Notes under the pieces: generated by a model
Seen by the model: only the letters and a program-made list of their open reading frames with translations
The model's database searches: none
Told to the model about the DNA's origin: nothing
In this document: one piece after another, positions 34,948-46,689 of the stretch
Layout of the letters: every line of letters begins with the position of its first letter
Position numbering within the stretch: the first letter of the stretch is position 1
Made by a program: the position numbers and the translations under genes
From: Pogostemon cablin
Taxonomy: Eukaryota > Streptophyta > Magnoliopsida > Lamiales > Lamiaceae
Assembly: GCA_023678885.1 (NCBI GenBank)
Contig: CM042970.1
Span: forward strand, 5,930,355 to 5,994,354
DNA length: 64,000 bases
Direction: 5' to 3'

Positions 34948-35460
34948 AATTAATGTTAATATTAAATTAAGGAGTCAGTCTCACCCAAAAAAGAAAGAAA
35001 ATGACACACTCTGTGAAACAGCTGAAAAAGCATGCATAACAATAATGACAGAGGCAAAGGGGACGGTTGGATATGCACTACGTCGACGGCAAGACGACCC
35101 CTTGCGAGGATGCATGTGTTTCCCAATCAGATGTCGTCTTGCTCCAATCTCAACACCACCACCTTCACCCACCGTCTTATTCATGCTGAGAAATTGGATT
35201 TTTTTATTTTCACTGGTATTCTAACTCATTAATTCTTTAGGCTTGCATATTTGTTTAAAACCCTAATTGTTGTGTGCTTTTGATTCAATTTTGTTTTTTG
35301 TGGAACTCTTGGTAGTTGGTACATACTCTTATTCTTCTAATAATCGGAGCTTTTATGGATATGAATAATGTGAATATGAACACTCTATTATAGAAGATAG
35401 TGATTCTATCTCCACTAGAAGTGTCATTTTGCTCCATTGCTTCTTCTTGTTGAATCATTT
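34948..35460. other. Spacer between two copia elements
   Basis: About 500 bases. A moderately GC-rich patch at 35040-35180 has short open frames on both strands but no recognisable family, and may be a gene remnant. Confidence 0.4.
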
Positions 35461-35465
35461 GTGAT

Positions 35466-37573
35466 GGTTGGATCTATCAAATAAAAAATAAGAAATTCTG
35501 CTTATCCCACATCGGATGAGAGATCAAAAGGGAGGATTCTTAATTGCTATTTAAGGAGATCTTTGGTTCTGATGTTAGACACACCAAAAAAGACACTATA
35601 ATCTTTATACGTGATTCTTTTATTCCTTTCTTATATTCTCTATTTAAGAGTTGGGAGAAAAGTTGGGATTAGTTAAAGATTTGTAATAATGTAGTAGTTT
35701 TGGGCGGGAGAGAGAAGCTTATGTGTGATTGTAAAAGTTTCATATAGTAAGTATTTTCTCGGGTCCGTGGTTTTTTCTCCGGTTTGGAGTTTCCACGTAA
35801 AATTCCTTGTGTTGTCTTTTATTCTTTTATTTTCTCGATATATTTTTCTTTCCTTCCCTTAAGGATGAATGGTTTTTCCTAACAAAGTGGTATCAGAGCC
35901 CGGTTCGGGCACTTTTAAAAATTCTTAGTATGCTCTGTGGTTGCAGCATAGTCTGATCTTCCACATCATAAAAGAATTTTTAAGAGACGATTATTCATTA
36001 GGCTAGGGTAGGTAAAATATATCTTCAATTAAGTTTGATGTCGAGAAATTTAATGGTAGAATTAATTTTGGATTGTGGCAAGTACAAGTGAAAGATGTGT
36101 TGATACAATTTGGGTTGCACAAGGCTCTGAAAGGAAAGCCAGGTTCAACGGATAGCACAGGAAGTTCCAGCAAAGATTCTGGAAAGGGTGATGAAAAGAG
36201 TGATGAAGATTGGGATGATTTGGATTTGTGGGCTGCAAGCACAATATGTTTATCTTTAGCTAAGAACGTCCTTGCTAATGTGCATGGAATTTCAAATGCC
36301 AAGGAGTTATGAAAAAGCTTGAGGAACTATACCAGGCAAAGGGTATCTCAAATCGGTTGTACCTGAAAGAGCAATTTCACATGCTTCGAATGGAAGAAGG
36401 TACACAAATCTCAGATCATCTAAGTACTCTTAATGGCATCATCTCTGAACTAGAGGCAATTGGAGTGAAGATTGAAGATGAGGATAAAGCATTGAGGCTT
36501 ATCTTGTCTCTAACACGTTCCTATGAGCACATCAATTCTGATGTATGGTAAGAAAACTTTAAATTTTGCTGAAGTCACAGGTAAACTTCTTTCTGAGAAA
36601 AGCAGACTGATGAGTGAAGGGCACACTTCAAAAAATTCAGTAATATTGGCAAGTGGCAATGGAGGAAGGAAGAGGGACTCCAAGAATATGATTTATTGGA
36701 AGTGCGGAGAACCTGGACATACAAAGCAATTTTGTCAATGTGGAGGTGGAGCTGGTCGAGGTGGAGTTGTTATGGCAAATAACTCCGAGTCTAATGCTAA
36801 TGTTATGGAGGATTTTCTCTGAGGAGAAAATGAACACCCTCATGACATACCCAGTTTCATGGAAAATGATGCAGTAATGTTAGTTGGGTCACAAGTTTAT
36901 ATACATTGACTTGGCATGAATATGTGTAGTGGAAAAGTATATCGATGGCTGGAGGACTTTCAGGGAGGCCAAGAGCTGGAAGTTGCACCATAAAATTTCA
37001 TCAAGTATTTTTCGATATGTTGCCACAAGGAAATTCTTAGAATGAATTATTCTAAGTGGGTCTACTCATATAGTGGAGTATGATTATTCTCGGGAGATTG
37101 AGAATTGATTGTCGGTAAAGAAAATGGGTTTTATTTTATTTTTGGCAAAGTGGAGATTGTTGGATTTGTCAAATATAAAATAAGGAATTCTGTTTGTCCC
37201 ACATTGAGAGATCAGAAGGGAAGATTTTTAATTGCTATTTAAGGAGGCATTTGGTTCTGGTGTTTGGCACACTAAAAAAGACATTATAATCTTTATACGT
37301 GATTCTTTTATTCCTTTCTTGTATTCTCTATTTGAGAGTTGAGAGAAAAGTTGGGAATTAGTTAAAGATTTGTAATAGTGTGATAGTTTGGGTCATGAGA
37401 GAGAAGTTTTTGTGTGATTGTAAAAGTTTCATATAGTAAGTATTTTCTTGGGTCCATGATTTTTTCTTTGGTTTGGAGTTTCCACGTAAAATTCCTTGTG
37501 TTGTCTTTTATTTTTTAATTTTCTCGATATATTTTGTTTTCCTTCCCTTAAGGATGAATGATTTTTCCTAACA
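35466..37573 (+). mobile_element. Complete gag-only copia retrotransposon (old)
   Basis: LTRs at 35466-35884 and 37158-37573 (419 and 416 bp), roughly 87% alike over the first 150 bases by eye, with ends TGTTGG and CTAACA (the left copy's first T is mutated). They are flanked by GTGAT (35461-35465, 37574-37578). The primer site TGGTATCAGAGCCC (35888-35901) matches initiator-Met tRNA, and the purine tract GCAAAGTGGAGAT (37145-37157) abuts the 3' LTR. The interior contains only gag with a zinc knuckle; pol is missing. Higher LTR divergence than its neighbour shows it is older. Confidence 0.92.
36019..36822 (+). pseudogene. Copia gag with CCHC zinc knuckle, decayed
   Basis: The frame opens at 36019 with ATA where an ATG is expected, followed by KFDVEKFNG and LWQVQVKDVLIQFGLHKAL. 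After LANVHGISNAKEL a frameshift near 36311 leads into KKLEELYQAKGISNRLYLKE (frame of 36309), and a second shift near 36535 leads into MYGKKTLNFAEVTGKLLSEK. The C-terminal part has the zinc knuckle YWKCGEPGHTKQFCQCGG. An acidic, serine-rich insert (about 36140-36220) separates the first two blocks. Clearly gag, clearly dead. Confidence 0.88.
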
Positions 37574-38027
37574 GTGATGTCACTTATAACTGCACAAGCT
37601 AAAAAGTTAGAAGACAATCAATGCACGCTAATGCAGTAGAGTTCAATATGGAGGCAACTTTGTTAAAGGGTGTTGCCGTGTTGCTGAAAATAATTGGGGA
37701 CTTCTTACATAATTCTCCTCTGCTCCATTCCCAAAAAGGTTTCAAAATCAGTAAATCTGAATAATTTTTTTTTTCAATTTGAAGGATTTTTAAATTCTCA
37801 TTCTCTTCAAATCAGTGAATGTGAATTTTTTTTTTTTTTTTTGTAATTTTTCAATTTGGAGAATTTTTTAATTTTTGCAAATTATGGAGTTTTTGCTTAC
37901 TTTAACTGGGAGAGGAATCACCATCTTTGTTTAAAGATCGATGATATCTATAAAACTTATCTGTTATCTTATCTATTCGGTAATATTTCTATTCGATAAT
38001 ATAGATATGAATTAAAAAAATCACTTA

Positions 38028-38150
38028 TATTCGATTGTTGCAACCTAACAAATAAGATAAATGAATTACTTGTTCTGTTCGGTTGCTGCAACCGAACAAA
38101 TAATAGATTAATTCTTTATTCTGTTCGATTGTTGCAATCCAACAGTTTGT
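38028..38150. repeat. 47-bp tandem repeat with palindromic core
   Basis: Three diverged units each starting TTCG(A/G)TTG(T/C)TGCAA. The middle one contains TTCGGTTGCTGCAACCGAA, a perfect 19-base palindrome around its centre. Each unit then continues (A)ACAAATAA and ends TTCTG. Confidence 0.75.
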
Positions 38151-39304
38151 TAGATGACTGTTGCAATAGATGCCTGGTTCCGCAAATCCACCTTTGACAT
38201 TGAAGTTGCACAAGTTAACCTGCCACACCATATATGTCGTTGTTTCTTGATTGAACGGTGGCAACCTTTTGAGTTGAAGAACGCCAGTCCAAACTGCACG
38301 GGTTTCAGCAGTTGGACGTTCGCCCTAATCACGATATAGCTATTGTATGTCTCACAAAGTCCGGGTGACCCGAAAATTCACAATCCAGACTTATGTGGTT
38401 GTAATTTTAAAATGACTTCCTGAGATCTCAGGAAGGTTTCAAAATTAGTAAATCTTCATAATTTTTTTTTATCTTTCAATTTGAAGGGTTTTTAAATTTT
38501 CATTCTCAGGTTTCAAAATTAGTAAATTTGAATAAAATTTTTTTTCCCAATTTGGAGGATTTTTAAATTTTTGCAAATTATGCAGTTTTGTGGACTTTCA
38601 GTTTTGTGGATTTTAAGTTTTAGTTTGATTTTAAAGATTTTGAGGATTTTTCAGTTTTCGGGGAAGATTTTGTGGATATATGACAAGGCATAATATTTAG
38701 AAATTTTAATTATTTTTTACATCTTTTATTGTTATATATGGAGAGGATTTTCCAGACGATCTCATGTTTGAACACACCCGCCTGCAACTCCAAATCCAAC
38801 CTCAAAGTACCGTTGTGAGAACCCTACAACCTTAGTCCCAATCATTAACTGTCTACAAGTACATTTAAAGCACAACCCGTCTCAACTCCAAATCCAACCT
38901 AAAAGTACCATCTTTCTTCAAATGCATATGATCCTTGTAGTGAACCGCGATATTGCGGGCACATCTCACGATTGAATAGGCAGCCCTGTGAAAGGAATTT
39001 AATTTGCAGTTTTGAGGATTTTGAGTTTTAAATTATGCATTGAGGATTTTAGTTTTAGTTTTCATCGGAGCATTTTCGTTTTAATTTGCAGTTTGAAGGA
39101 TTTTAAAAATTTGTAAAAATTTTTAGCGGATTTTGTGAAAATTTCCAAATTTTGCAGATATATGACACGGGCATAACATTTAGAAATTTTAATTATTTTC
39201 TATATCTTTTATTGTTATATATGGAGAGGATTTTTCAGATTTAGATTATTGGAGGATTTTCAAAACAGTAAATCTTATATCCAACTCCTACAGCTGTATT
39301 TCCA

Positions 39305-39402
39305 TTAAAATTCTTGGATAAAATAAGATATGGTTTTTAGAAGCTATGAAATTAAAATTCTTGGATAAAATAAGAGATGGTTTTTAGAAGCTATGAAATT
39401 CA
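39305..39402. repeat. Tandem duplication in spacer
   Basis: ATTAAAATTCTTGGATAAAA followed by TAAGA(T/G)ATGGTTTTTAGAAG occurs twice in direct succession. A third partial copy, CATTAAAATTCTTGG, starts near 39433. Confidence 0.85.
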
Positions 39403-39628
39403 TGACTATATATGTATTTAACTCCTGCAGCTTCCATTAAAATTCTTGGGCAAAATGAGAGATGTTGACTATATCTACGTGTGGATGCGATTTGAATAAA
39501 TATTCTCCAATTAGGTTCAACTTGTTTAAAACATCACCACTACCACTATCTGCTGCTACTAAAACTCGATCAAGCCTCTTTGAGATGATCAAGATTGTTA
39601 TTTTTGGTGCTATATACAAGTCATAGTA

Positions 39629-40210
39629 CCATCAAATAGAATTTGTAGATGGAAGAACAGAAAATGTTGATGCAGCAACTTGTTACAAAAACAATGTACC
39701 ATCTTGGCTAACACAAACACCCATATAAACCCGCTTTACATAGCTTATTATGTAAATCTTGAGTTTTTCTCACTCTAAGCCCTCCCCATTACAATCCTAT
39801 TATACTCATGTATTGCTAGAGGATTAAATTAAAGGGAAAAATAGGGTTTACAAGAATTTGTGATGTAAACCCTATTTACAAGAGACTAACTCTTGGCTAA
39901 AGTTATAATTCTACATTGATCATATCAGCTAATTCAAAGCAGTGGACAGAGGGTCATATATTTGGCTGAATATTTCTTCTTTTTTATTTCAATACTTCAG
40001 GGAAGTGAGATGTTTTCAAAGAAAGATGGACACCTTAAGAGCCCATTTCCGAATGGGTGGAAAGGCAAAAACGGATTATACGCGGTAGGGTTCTCGAAAC
40101 AGGGACTTTCTGGAGCATCCATGGATGCCAGGAACATTGCAAGAGACATAGAAAGTTGTTGGCGAACAAGTAGAAAGAATCTCGAAAGCCATATTTTGGT
40201 TGCAAATTAG
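39629..40210 (+). pseudogene. YUCCA 3' remnant (exon 3 part and exon 4)
   Basis: Similarity to the YUCCA gene begins inside exon 3 (39629-39711, matching 28688-28773) and continues through intron 3 and exon 4 (40001-40210, 70 codons including stop, same length as 28875-29084). The exon 3 part has lost nine bases and with them the ATG of the ATGYKSN motif. A 189-bp insertion (39712-39900) sits exactly at the exon/intron border. Exons 1 and 2 are absent. Exon 4 is still open with NGWKGKNGLYAVGFSKQGL. Without the FAD and NADPH domains no enzyme can be made. Confidence 0.92.
39712..39900. mobile_element. 189-bp insertion in YUCCA remnant
   Basis: The insertion duplicates its target TCTTGGCTAA (39702-39711 and 39891-39900), a sequence present once in the intact gene (28764-28773). 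It contains AGGGTTTACA and TGTAAACCCT as a hairpin near 39843-39872. No clear terminal inverted repeats were seen, so the class is uncertain; 9-10 bp target duplications are most typical of Mutator-type elements. Confidence 0.7.
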
Positions 40211-41210
40211 TACAAGTGTTTGTCACATAATGTTTCATGACTATGTTAAAATTTTGTGGGAAGATTAAAGGTAGAATTTTATTTTCCTTCTCTAACTCCA
40301 ATCTTTTTAACACGTTTTTCTCCAATTTAGTTTTCTGAAAATGTATTTTTTAGAGGCCAAATATTCAATGTATCAAGATGTGTACAAGTTCTAAATCCTT
40401 TGCTTTTAAATTATCCTCACAAAAAAAAAAAGCTTAATGTCCAATACTTCACAATGCTGTGTTACCCCCATGTTTCATAACATGTTTTTTATTTAATAAA
40501 AAAAATCATTTGATCTATATCATAATTAATGGCATATAATTAAATCTTAACTTAACACACTTGACGATAATTTAAAAAATGATTACGTGTAAATAAAATA
40601 ATAAATAAAATTGGAAGTAGAATATGTGATTCAATTTGTTTTAGTTTTGTATTTTCTTTTAGGAGTAATTTTTTTAGTTCATTATTAGAATATTCTAGCT
40701 AACTCACTCAATGCTAAATAGAATGGAATATGAAAACCTCAACAACGATTAATGCAAAACGCAAAGTGCAACGTCAGTGCCCTTAAACTATAGTAAACAT
40801 ACAAGTGAATCATATTACACTTGTCATTCATTTTTTTTCTTTTTTTTTCTTTTATTAAACTCAAAAAATCATGGATCACCATCTACACACCGAAGAAGGT
40901 AAAAATTTAGACTCTAGCTCTGTTAAATTTATAATGACTACCTATATTAATATTCGATAAAATTATGAAGTCAAAAGGAATAAGCCATTCGGCCTTTTAA
41001 TTAATTCTAGTTTATAACCAAAAAAAAAAATACTAAAGACAATCCACTTTTCACGACCAATAGCCATTTGTAAATTATAGCATGGATTATTAGTGTACTG
41101 ACGTGTGATGGATTGACTGAAGTGAATGTGAGTAATGATTGGGAAAGCAGGGAGACAACTAGCACTAATTTAATTAATTATTCCATATGTCCACATGGCA
41201 AGTGCCAATT

Positions 41211-41227
41211 GCATGAAGGCCACGTAT
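41211..41227 (+). promoter_or_regulatory. Conserved ACGT-core motif, second unit
   Basis: GCATGAAGGCCACGTAT, the counterpart of 31018-31034 and 10901-10917. A TATAAAT box follows at 41599-41605, 51 bases before the DUF241 ATG region. Confidence 0.5.
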
Positions 41228-41655
41228 TAGACCTACATTGGCTACATTTTACTCTCCTTTCGACACTTGCCATCACCACATTCATCACTTCATCCTATTA
41301 TAATGCCATACTGTCGGTTTTTTTGTTGAAAGAAGCCAACAAACTCAAGTTATAATAATTTAGGGTTACCCCCCACCCCACATGGCACACGTATGAAAAA
41401 ACCAAATCCAAGGAGTAGATCATCCTATTTAGATGTATTGTAACATTTTTTGTAACACTCTGTTAGATAAATGATACGTAGGAGAAGAGAGTGAATTATA
41501 CTTCAGTCAACATATAAACCACAAAAGTACTAGTGATTGAATTTCTACGAATGCCACAGAAAATGTTGTCACATTTCACATGACATCTTGCATGCCCCTA
41601 TAAATATTTCCACCTTTCTCTCAAACTTTCATCATCAACATTTATCTCCAAGAAA

Positions 41656-42452
41656 ATGGAAATCCCTCAAACCCGTTTTAGATCAATCAGTTTGCCTTCA
41701 AGATTACATCCCAAATCTACAGATTGTGAAAATTACCTACAAGAGCTCAAATCTTTGCAGGTTTCTGCAGACTCAGAAGGCATTCAATCTGCTCTTCTGA
41801 AGATCGCAGAGCTGTACATGAATTCCCTTCAACAGAAAACAGTGGTTCTTGATCATCATCGAGACGGGGAGTCGTCGCTTTCGGCCTCGGTAGAGCTGCT
41901 GGATTGTTGCGGCGCCATCAGAGAAGTGATTCAAATGATGAAGGAAAACTTCGAGCTCTTCAGTCAGCGCTGCGGCGGAAAGGCGTGGACTCCAGCGTCC
42001 GAAACGACATCGCTTCATACTTCTGTTGCAGAAAGAGAATGAACAAATCCATGGCCAAGATCCTGAAAACCCTGAAGAAATCAGAAGCACACATGATGAA
42101 GAAGAATGGATTGAGTGATGACTTCAGTAGTGGCTTCAGAGAATTGAATGGAATTACGACTGCGATTTTGAAAGGTGGTGTTGTCTTTTTCTTGTCGTCC
42201 AGACAGGGGGGGTGGTCTTTGGTTTCGAAGATTACGAAATGTGACGTGGCGAGTGAGGTGGCAAATGTGGAATTAGCTGTGAGTGAACTTCAAAAAATGA
42301 GAAGCATTGATGGAGGTAGGGTTGTTGATGTGCAGAAAAGGTTGCAGAATGTTGATGGCATAATTGAAGGATTAGAGGGAGGATTAGAAAGATTATTCAG
42401 ACAATTAGTACAGATTAGAGTTGCGCTTCTCAACATTCTAACTGATTATTAA
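41656..42452 (+). pseudogene. DUF241 family, copy 4, single frameshift
   Basis: A near full-length DUF241 gene split into two frames. The first (41656 to about 41956) has FRSISLPSRLHPKSTD, SEGIQSALLKIAELY and SVELLDCCGAIREVIQMMKE. The second (from about 41957 to 42452) resumes with LQSALRRKGVDSS, FCCRKRMNKSMAK, GITTAILKGGVVFFLSS and GLERLFRQLVQIRVALLNIL, ending at TAA. By comparison with copies 1 and 2 one base is missing around 41955-41958, in GAGCTCTTCAG where copy 2 has CAACTTCTTCAG. Unframed, the product would stop at 42042 after 128 residues. Everything else, including promoter and C-terminus, looks preserved, so this is a very recent loss or a sequencing error. Confidence 0.88.
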
Positions 42453-43339
42453 TTTGTAGAGATGCAAATTTATTGATGTTAATTAGTTGTATACATGCAA
42501 ATTAAAAAAAAAAAAAAACATTTCAGCTATATATTTTCACTCTTTTTTCGAACATAATTAAACATAGTGCGAGTTAAAATAAAAAACGTTACCCACCTTT
42601 TTACTTTACTATAAATGATTCCACACAAAAGTTTAAAATATCTGTTTAATCCATCGATATCTTTCGAAATTGCATTAAACATAATTATCTGATTCCACAC
42701 ATAATTAAACATAGTGCGAGTTTAAAATGATTCCACACGTTGACACTCAAGTTTTTGCTTTAATTTAATCTTTTTTTTTTTTACAAAAATTAATAAAATT
42801 AGGCTAAATTGACATAATTCAAAAGGTGTTTTACTCAAATTATCCTCACGTATGTGATTAGCTTTAAGTTCACCCAAAATTTGGATCAATTTTATATCTT
42901 TATTTTAATAATTAAGTATAGGTTTCATAGAAAATATAATTAATTGCTTGATTAATTAGAAAGAGGTATTTTTGTTATTTTTGCACAAAATAGATGATTT
43001 TGAGGCAAAAATATATTCTAGAAGTGAAGAGAAAGTTGTGGGAGAAAACAGCGCCTCAATTTAGAATTAAAAAACGAACGAGAACGGACCAAAATAAGAA
43101 ACAATTTCATAAATTCCATTTTTTTTCCTATGACCCAAATTATCCCACATTGGAAAACTTATCCTAATATGCAAAGGTTTAATGGTCATTAATTAAAGTA
43201 AGGTATTTTTTAATAAAAAACTAATTATGTAACACGAAATGGAATGTCATTATTCCATAATTATAACTGGAGAAAACGCACAGATACATTGTACTCCTAC
43301 ATAGTACTGGGATATAACATTAAAAATGTAGCAGCACAT
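42453..43339. other. Spacer between DUF241 and ADH
   Basis: AT-rich convergent intergenic region holding two 3' flanks. A small direct repeat, CATAATTAAACATAGTGCGAG, occurs at about 42553 and 42700. No gene. Confidence 0.5.
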
Positions 43340-46118
43340 TCATTTGTCCATCCAAATAACACATCTTAAGCTCTTTCCTGCAATGAGTGAATCAAAAGCT
43401 TTATTAATGTCTTCAAAACCAAACTCATGTGTCACAAACTTATCAAGCTCCAGTTCCTGCACGAGCATAAAAAACGAGACGTGAATCCGTTCAGCAGAAT
43501 ATAGAAAACTACGTAAACGAACTAGACGATGATCAAAACGAATATGCGAAAAGATCAAGGCAGGGATTGAATTATACCTTGTCCATGTATTGTTTAGCAA
43601 GGATTGGTATGTCAACTTTAGGCTTGAGACCACCGAACAAGGATCCCAAAATTGTTTTTCCAGCATGGAGGACTTCAAACGAGCTGAACGTTAACTGTGC
43701 GCCTGGATCCACCCCTAATACCACTGTCTTACCCCATCCCTATACATATGTTATGTAGCGTGAGATCAGATGTATGAAGGCAGACAAAATCTACTCCAAG
43801 AAATGAAGGATTCAGCAAGCTAGTCAGATTTTCACCCATTGATCTTAGAGGGGTTAGAACTCGTATCCTATAGAGTTTTATTGATGTTACACTTGGTGGA
43901 TAATTCGTCAAAATACACAATCATGAATGCTTATATGAAAATTTCCAAAATTGATACTCGTATGCAAAAATTCCAAGTTGATCTGTTATCATTTGTGAAG
44001 AGTCTATGATAAAAAGGAGTAGCTAGAAACCTTTCGGCAGCAAGCATATGCTTCTTCAACCAAGGATGCCTTTCCAACACACTCGAAGCAGTAGTCTGCT
44101 CCTCCACCAGTCATCTCATTTATGATCTAGAAACAGATAAGTAGATAAATTGTGTTGTAAAGATCTAAAACCTATGTTTTATGGCTTGTACAATAATCCA
44201 AGTATCAGAGCATCTGGCTAGAACTAAGAACAAAACGGGATAAGCGAACTACCTGGCTTACACTCTTTTCACCACAGCTTGTTGAGTTGATAAAATCAGT
44301 TACTCCAAATGATTTGCCTAGATGGTGACAGAGTATATATAATTTAGCAATAAATATTTTATCCCACCAAGAAATAGTCAATGAGAAAAAATATACATAG
44401 GTTTTTTTCAAAACTATGAGCTATCTAGGCATACAATGCACCTTACCAAATTCTGAAGAAATAGCATGAACTTACTTGTTTTGAATTTTTCAGGATTCAC
44501 ATCAACACCAATGATTCTAGCAGCACCACATAATCTTGCCCCTTCTGCAACCTTCAAGAAATCTAGCTATTAAGCTGCCAATGAAAATAGAATCTACAAG
44601 AGTATGAAGTGTTCTTACTGCAAGTCCAATAGATCCCAGTCCAAATATGGCAACCGTAGATCCTGGTTCAACATTCGCAGACCTACAGGCAGCCCCAACA
44701 CCTGAAATTTAGTAATGTGTTACAACGTATACTTCAAATTAAGTTCATGAAACTATCAAAGGGATGTTATTTCATTTGATCATAGTGAGAATTTATAAAA
44801 TGAATCCTAACATAGGTAACCTCAACTATCCAGAGTCAACTCTAAGTATTTAGCATAACATAAGAAACATATAGATTCTTATCATCTGGTTTCAAATTGC
44901 TACAGATTAGCACCTGATATATGATGGAAAAGACCGAAAATTCAGATTCGACATGTAAGATGAAAATTAGGTGACTGTTAATAACTATTCCATTTAAGCA
45001 GGTAGCCTAAGCCGGCGACTACGACTTGATCTTCACTTCTCTCTTGGTCCAAATTGTTGGTGCAAGCTACCATATAATCCTAGAATCCCTACTTACAATG
45101 ATTGGAATTCTACTCAAACTCCTTTGGCTAAGATTTGGAGTACTTAATTATCCCCAAATTGAGCTACAAAGAGATATACAATACCTGTTGAAACTCCACA
45201 ACTTAGGAGGCAAGCCCTGTTTGGAGGGATTGCCGGATCAATCTTTGTTACGTTAGCAACATGCACAACCGTGTACTCTGCGAAACTAGAGATGAACAGG
45301 AAATGATACAAACTCTCTCCCTTTAGGTCCGTAAATCGGCTTGTTCCATCATGCATCCAAGGAGAGCCAACGAATGGGAATTTAGAACAGAGGTTGCTTT
45401 TCTTGGATGTGCAATCTGTACATTCCCCACAATCTGCCAAAAATACTGGAATGACAGTATCGCCTTCCACAACCTCAGTTACACCATCACCAACACTCTC
45501 AACCACACTTTCAATGCAAAAACATCAAACAGAGACAAAGCTTCAATTTGGGCTTAAATTCTGATGAAATGATAACTAAATTGACAAACCAATATTCATC
45601 TTTACCCCCATCATCCAGGAAATATGAGCAAATAATGAAAGTCATGATTCAATCATACCATTTATTGACAAAAAATGGCAATCACCTCATAAATTAAAAG
45701 CCCTAAATCACAAATGAAGTGGAAATTACCCAACAGCTTCATGCCCCAGAATTCTTGGAAAATATGAGTGAGGACCCTTCAGAAAGGAGAAGAAATTGCA
45801 ATTTAGAACATGAAAAAATACAACAACGAATTATGGTTAGATTACACACTTTGAACTTCCAGAAAGTAACATCGCTGTGACAGAGAGAAGTGCAAATAAT
45901 TTTGATTCGAACTTCGCCAGAATTAGGCGGGCCTACAATAACCTCTTCAATAACCAGGGGCTCCCCGGCTTCCCTAACCACCGCCGCTGCACGCCACCAC
46001 CATCCACCATTTTTAACGCATGCATAAACTGTAAAAAATAAATGGGTTTTAATTGAATTCACAGAAATTGACCTCGGCATGTGATGGGCTTTCCTGCCGT
46101 TTGATTGGATGCATCCAT
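43340..46118 (-). CDS. Zinc-dependent alcohol dehydrogenase-like protein (ADH-like 7 type)
   Basis: Ten exons on the minus strand: 46118-46073, 45986-45850, 45776-45730, 45507-45185, 44701-44619, 44551-44476, 44317-44253, 44126-44031, 43739-43578, 43456-43340. Phases agree at every junction and all introns are GT-AG, giving 383 residues, the usual length. Visible motifs are the catalytic zinc site CTSLCHSDVTF, GHEAVG, the structural zinc lobe CGECTDCTSKKSNLC (four Cys), the cofactor motif GLGSIGLA, and the C-terminal LDKFVTHEFGFEDINKAF. It is a medium-chain dehydrogenase of the class-P/III-like plant group, closest from memory to Arabidopsis ADH-like 7 (At5g42250). The in vivo substrate is not known. 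The start ATG at 46118 gives MDASNQTAGKPITCR, matching the family N-terminus. Confidence 0.93.
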
Positions 46119-46689
46119 TTGAAGAGCAAGAAAATGAAAGAGTAGAATCCAGAAAGAGTGAAAATAGAGGGAGGAGGAGGTCGTTGGTTGACGATGACTT
46201 TCATGGACTGCAGTCGTCGCTATTTATTATACGAATTTTGGTTGTTACGTGACACTGGTAATATTTGACCTCATGGTTAAAAATGTTTGGATGTTTAAAA
46301 TCTTGCATGATTGGGTGATGAAGAAAATTTAAATAATTATTATTAAATTTAAAATATGAGTATATATTTTTAGGTAATCATGAACTTTTGAAATTTATAC
46401 TTTAATAATTGATAGTAACCCACCCCTTTGTCGTTATCGATTGATTGGCTAAGCATGTTTTTTTAAATGAAACCAATGGAAGATACGAATCAAATTAAAT
46501 AGGGGGAGACTTGTTTTGAAGAATTAATAATATTTTAATAAAAAATAATAAATAATTTCAATTGATTTTTTCAATAATTTCTTTATAGAAAGTGATAAGT
46601 ATTTAAAAAAAACTTAAATGCAATCTCATGAGACAATATTATGCTAGACTTTAGGGTTATCAATTTTACCCGCCGAGTTGGGTTACCCG

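Larger units (their letters stand above)
37579..39628. other. Repeat-rich spacer before the second duplicated unit
   Basis: No gene. It holds a 47-bp tandem array (38028-38150), recurrent GTTTCAAAATTAGTAAAT and TTTGAAGGATTTTTAAATT phrases (37739, 38436, 38509), and a direct repeat with TATATATGGAGAGGATTTT at about 38685-38760 and 39160-39240. A 50-bp tandem duplication lies at 39305-39402. The pieces look like decayed, locally amplified transposon DNA. Confidence 0.55.

Noticed and set aside
43340..43678. Standalone 112-residue minus-strand ORF
   Set aside because: It is exon 10 of the ADH gene read upstream through an intron into exon 9 in another frame; the spliced model explains it.
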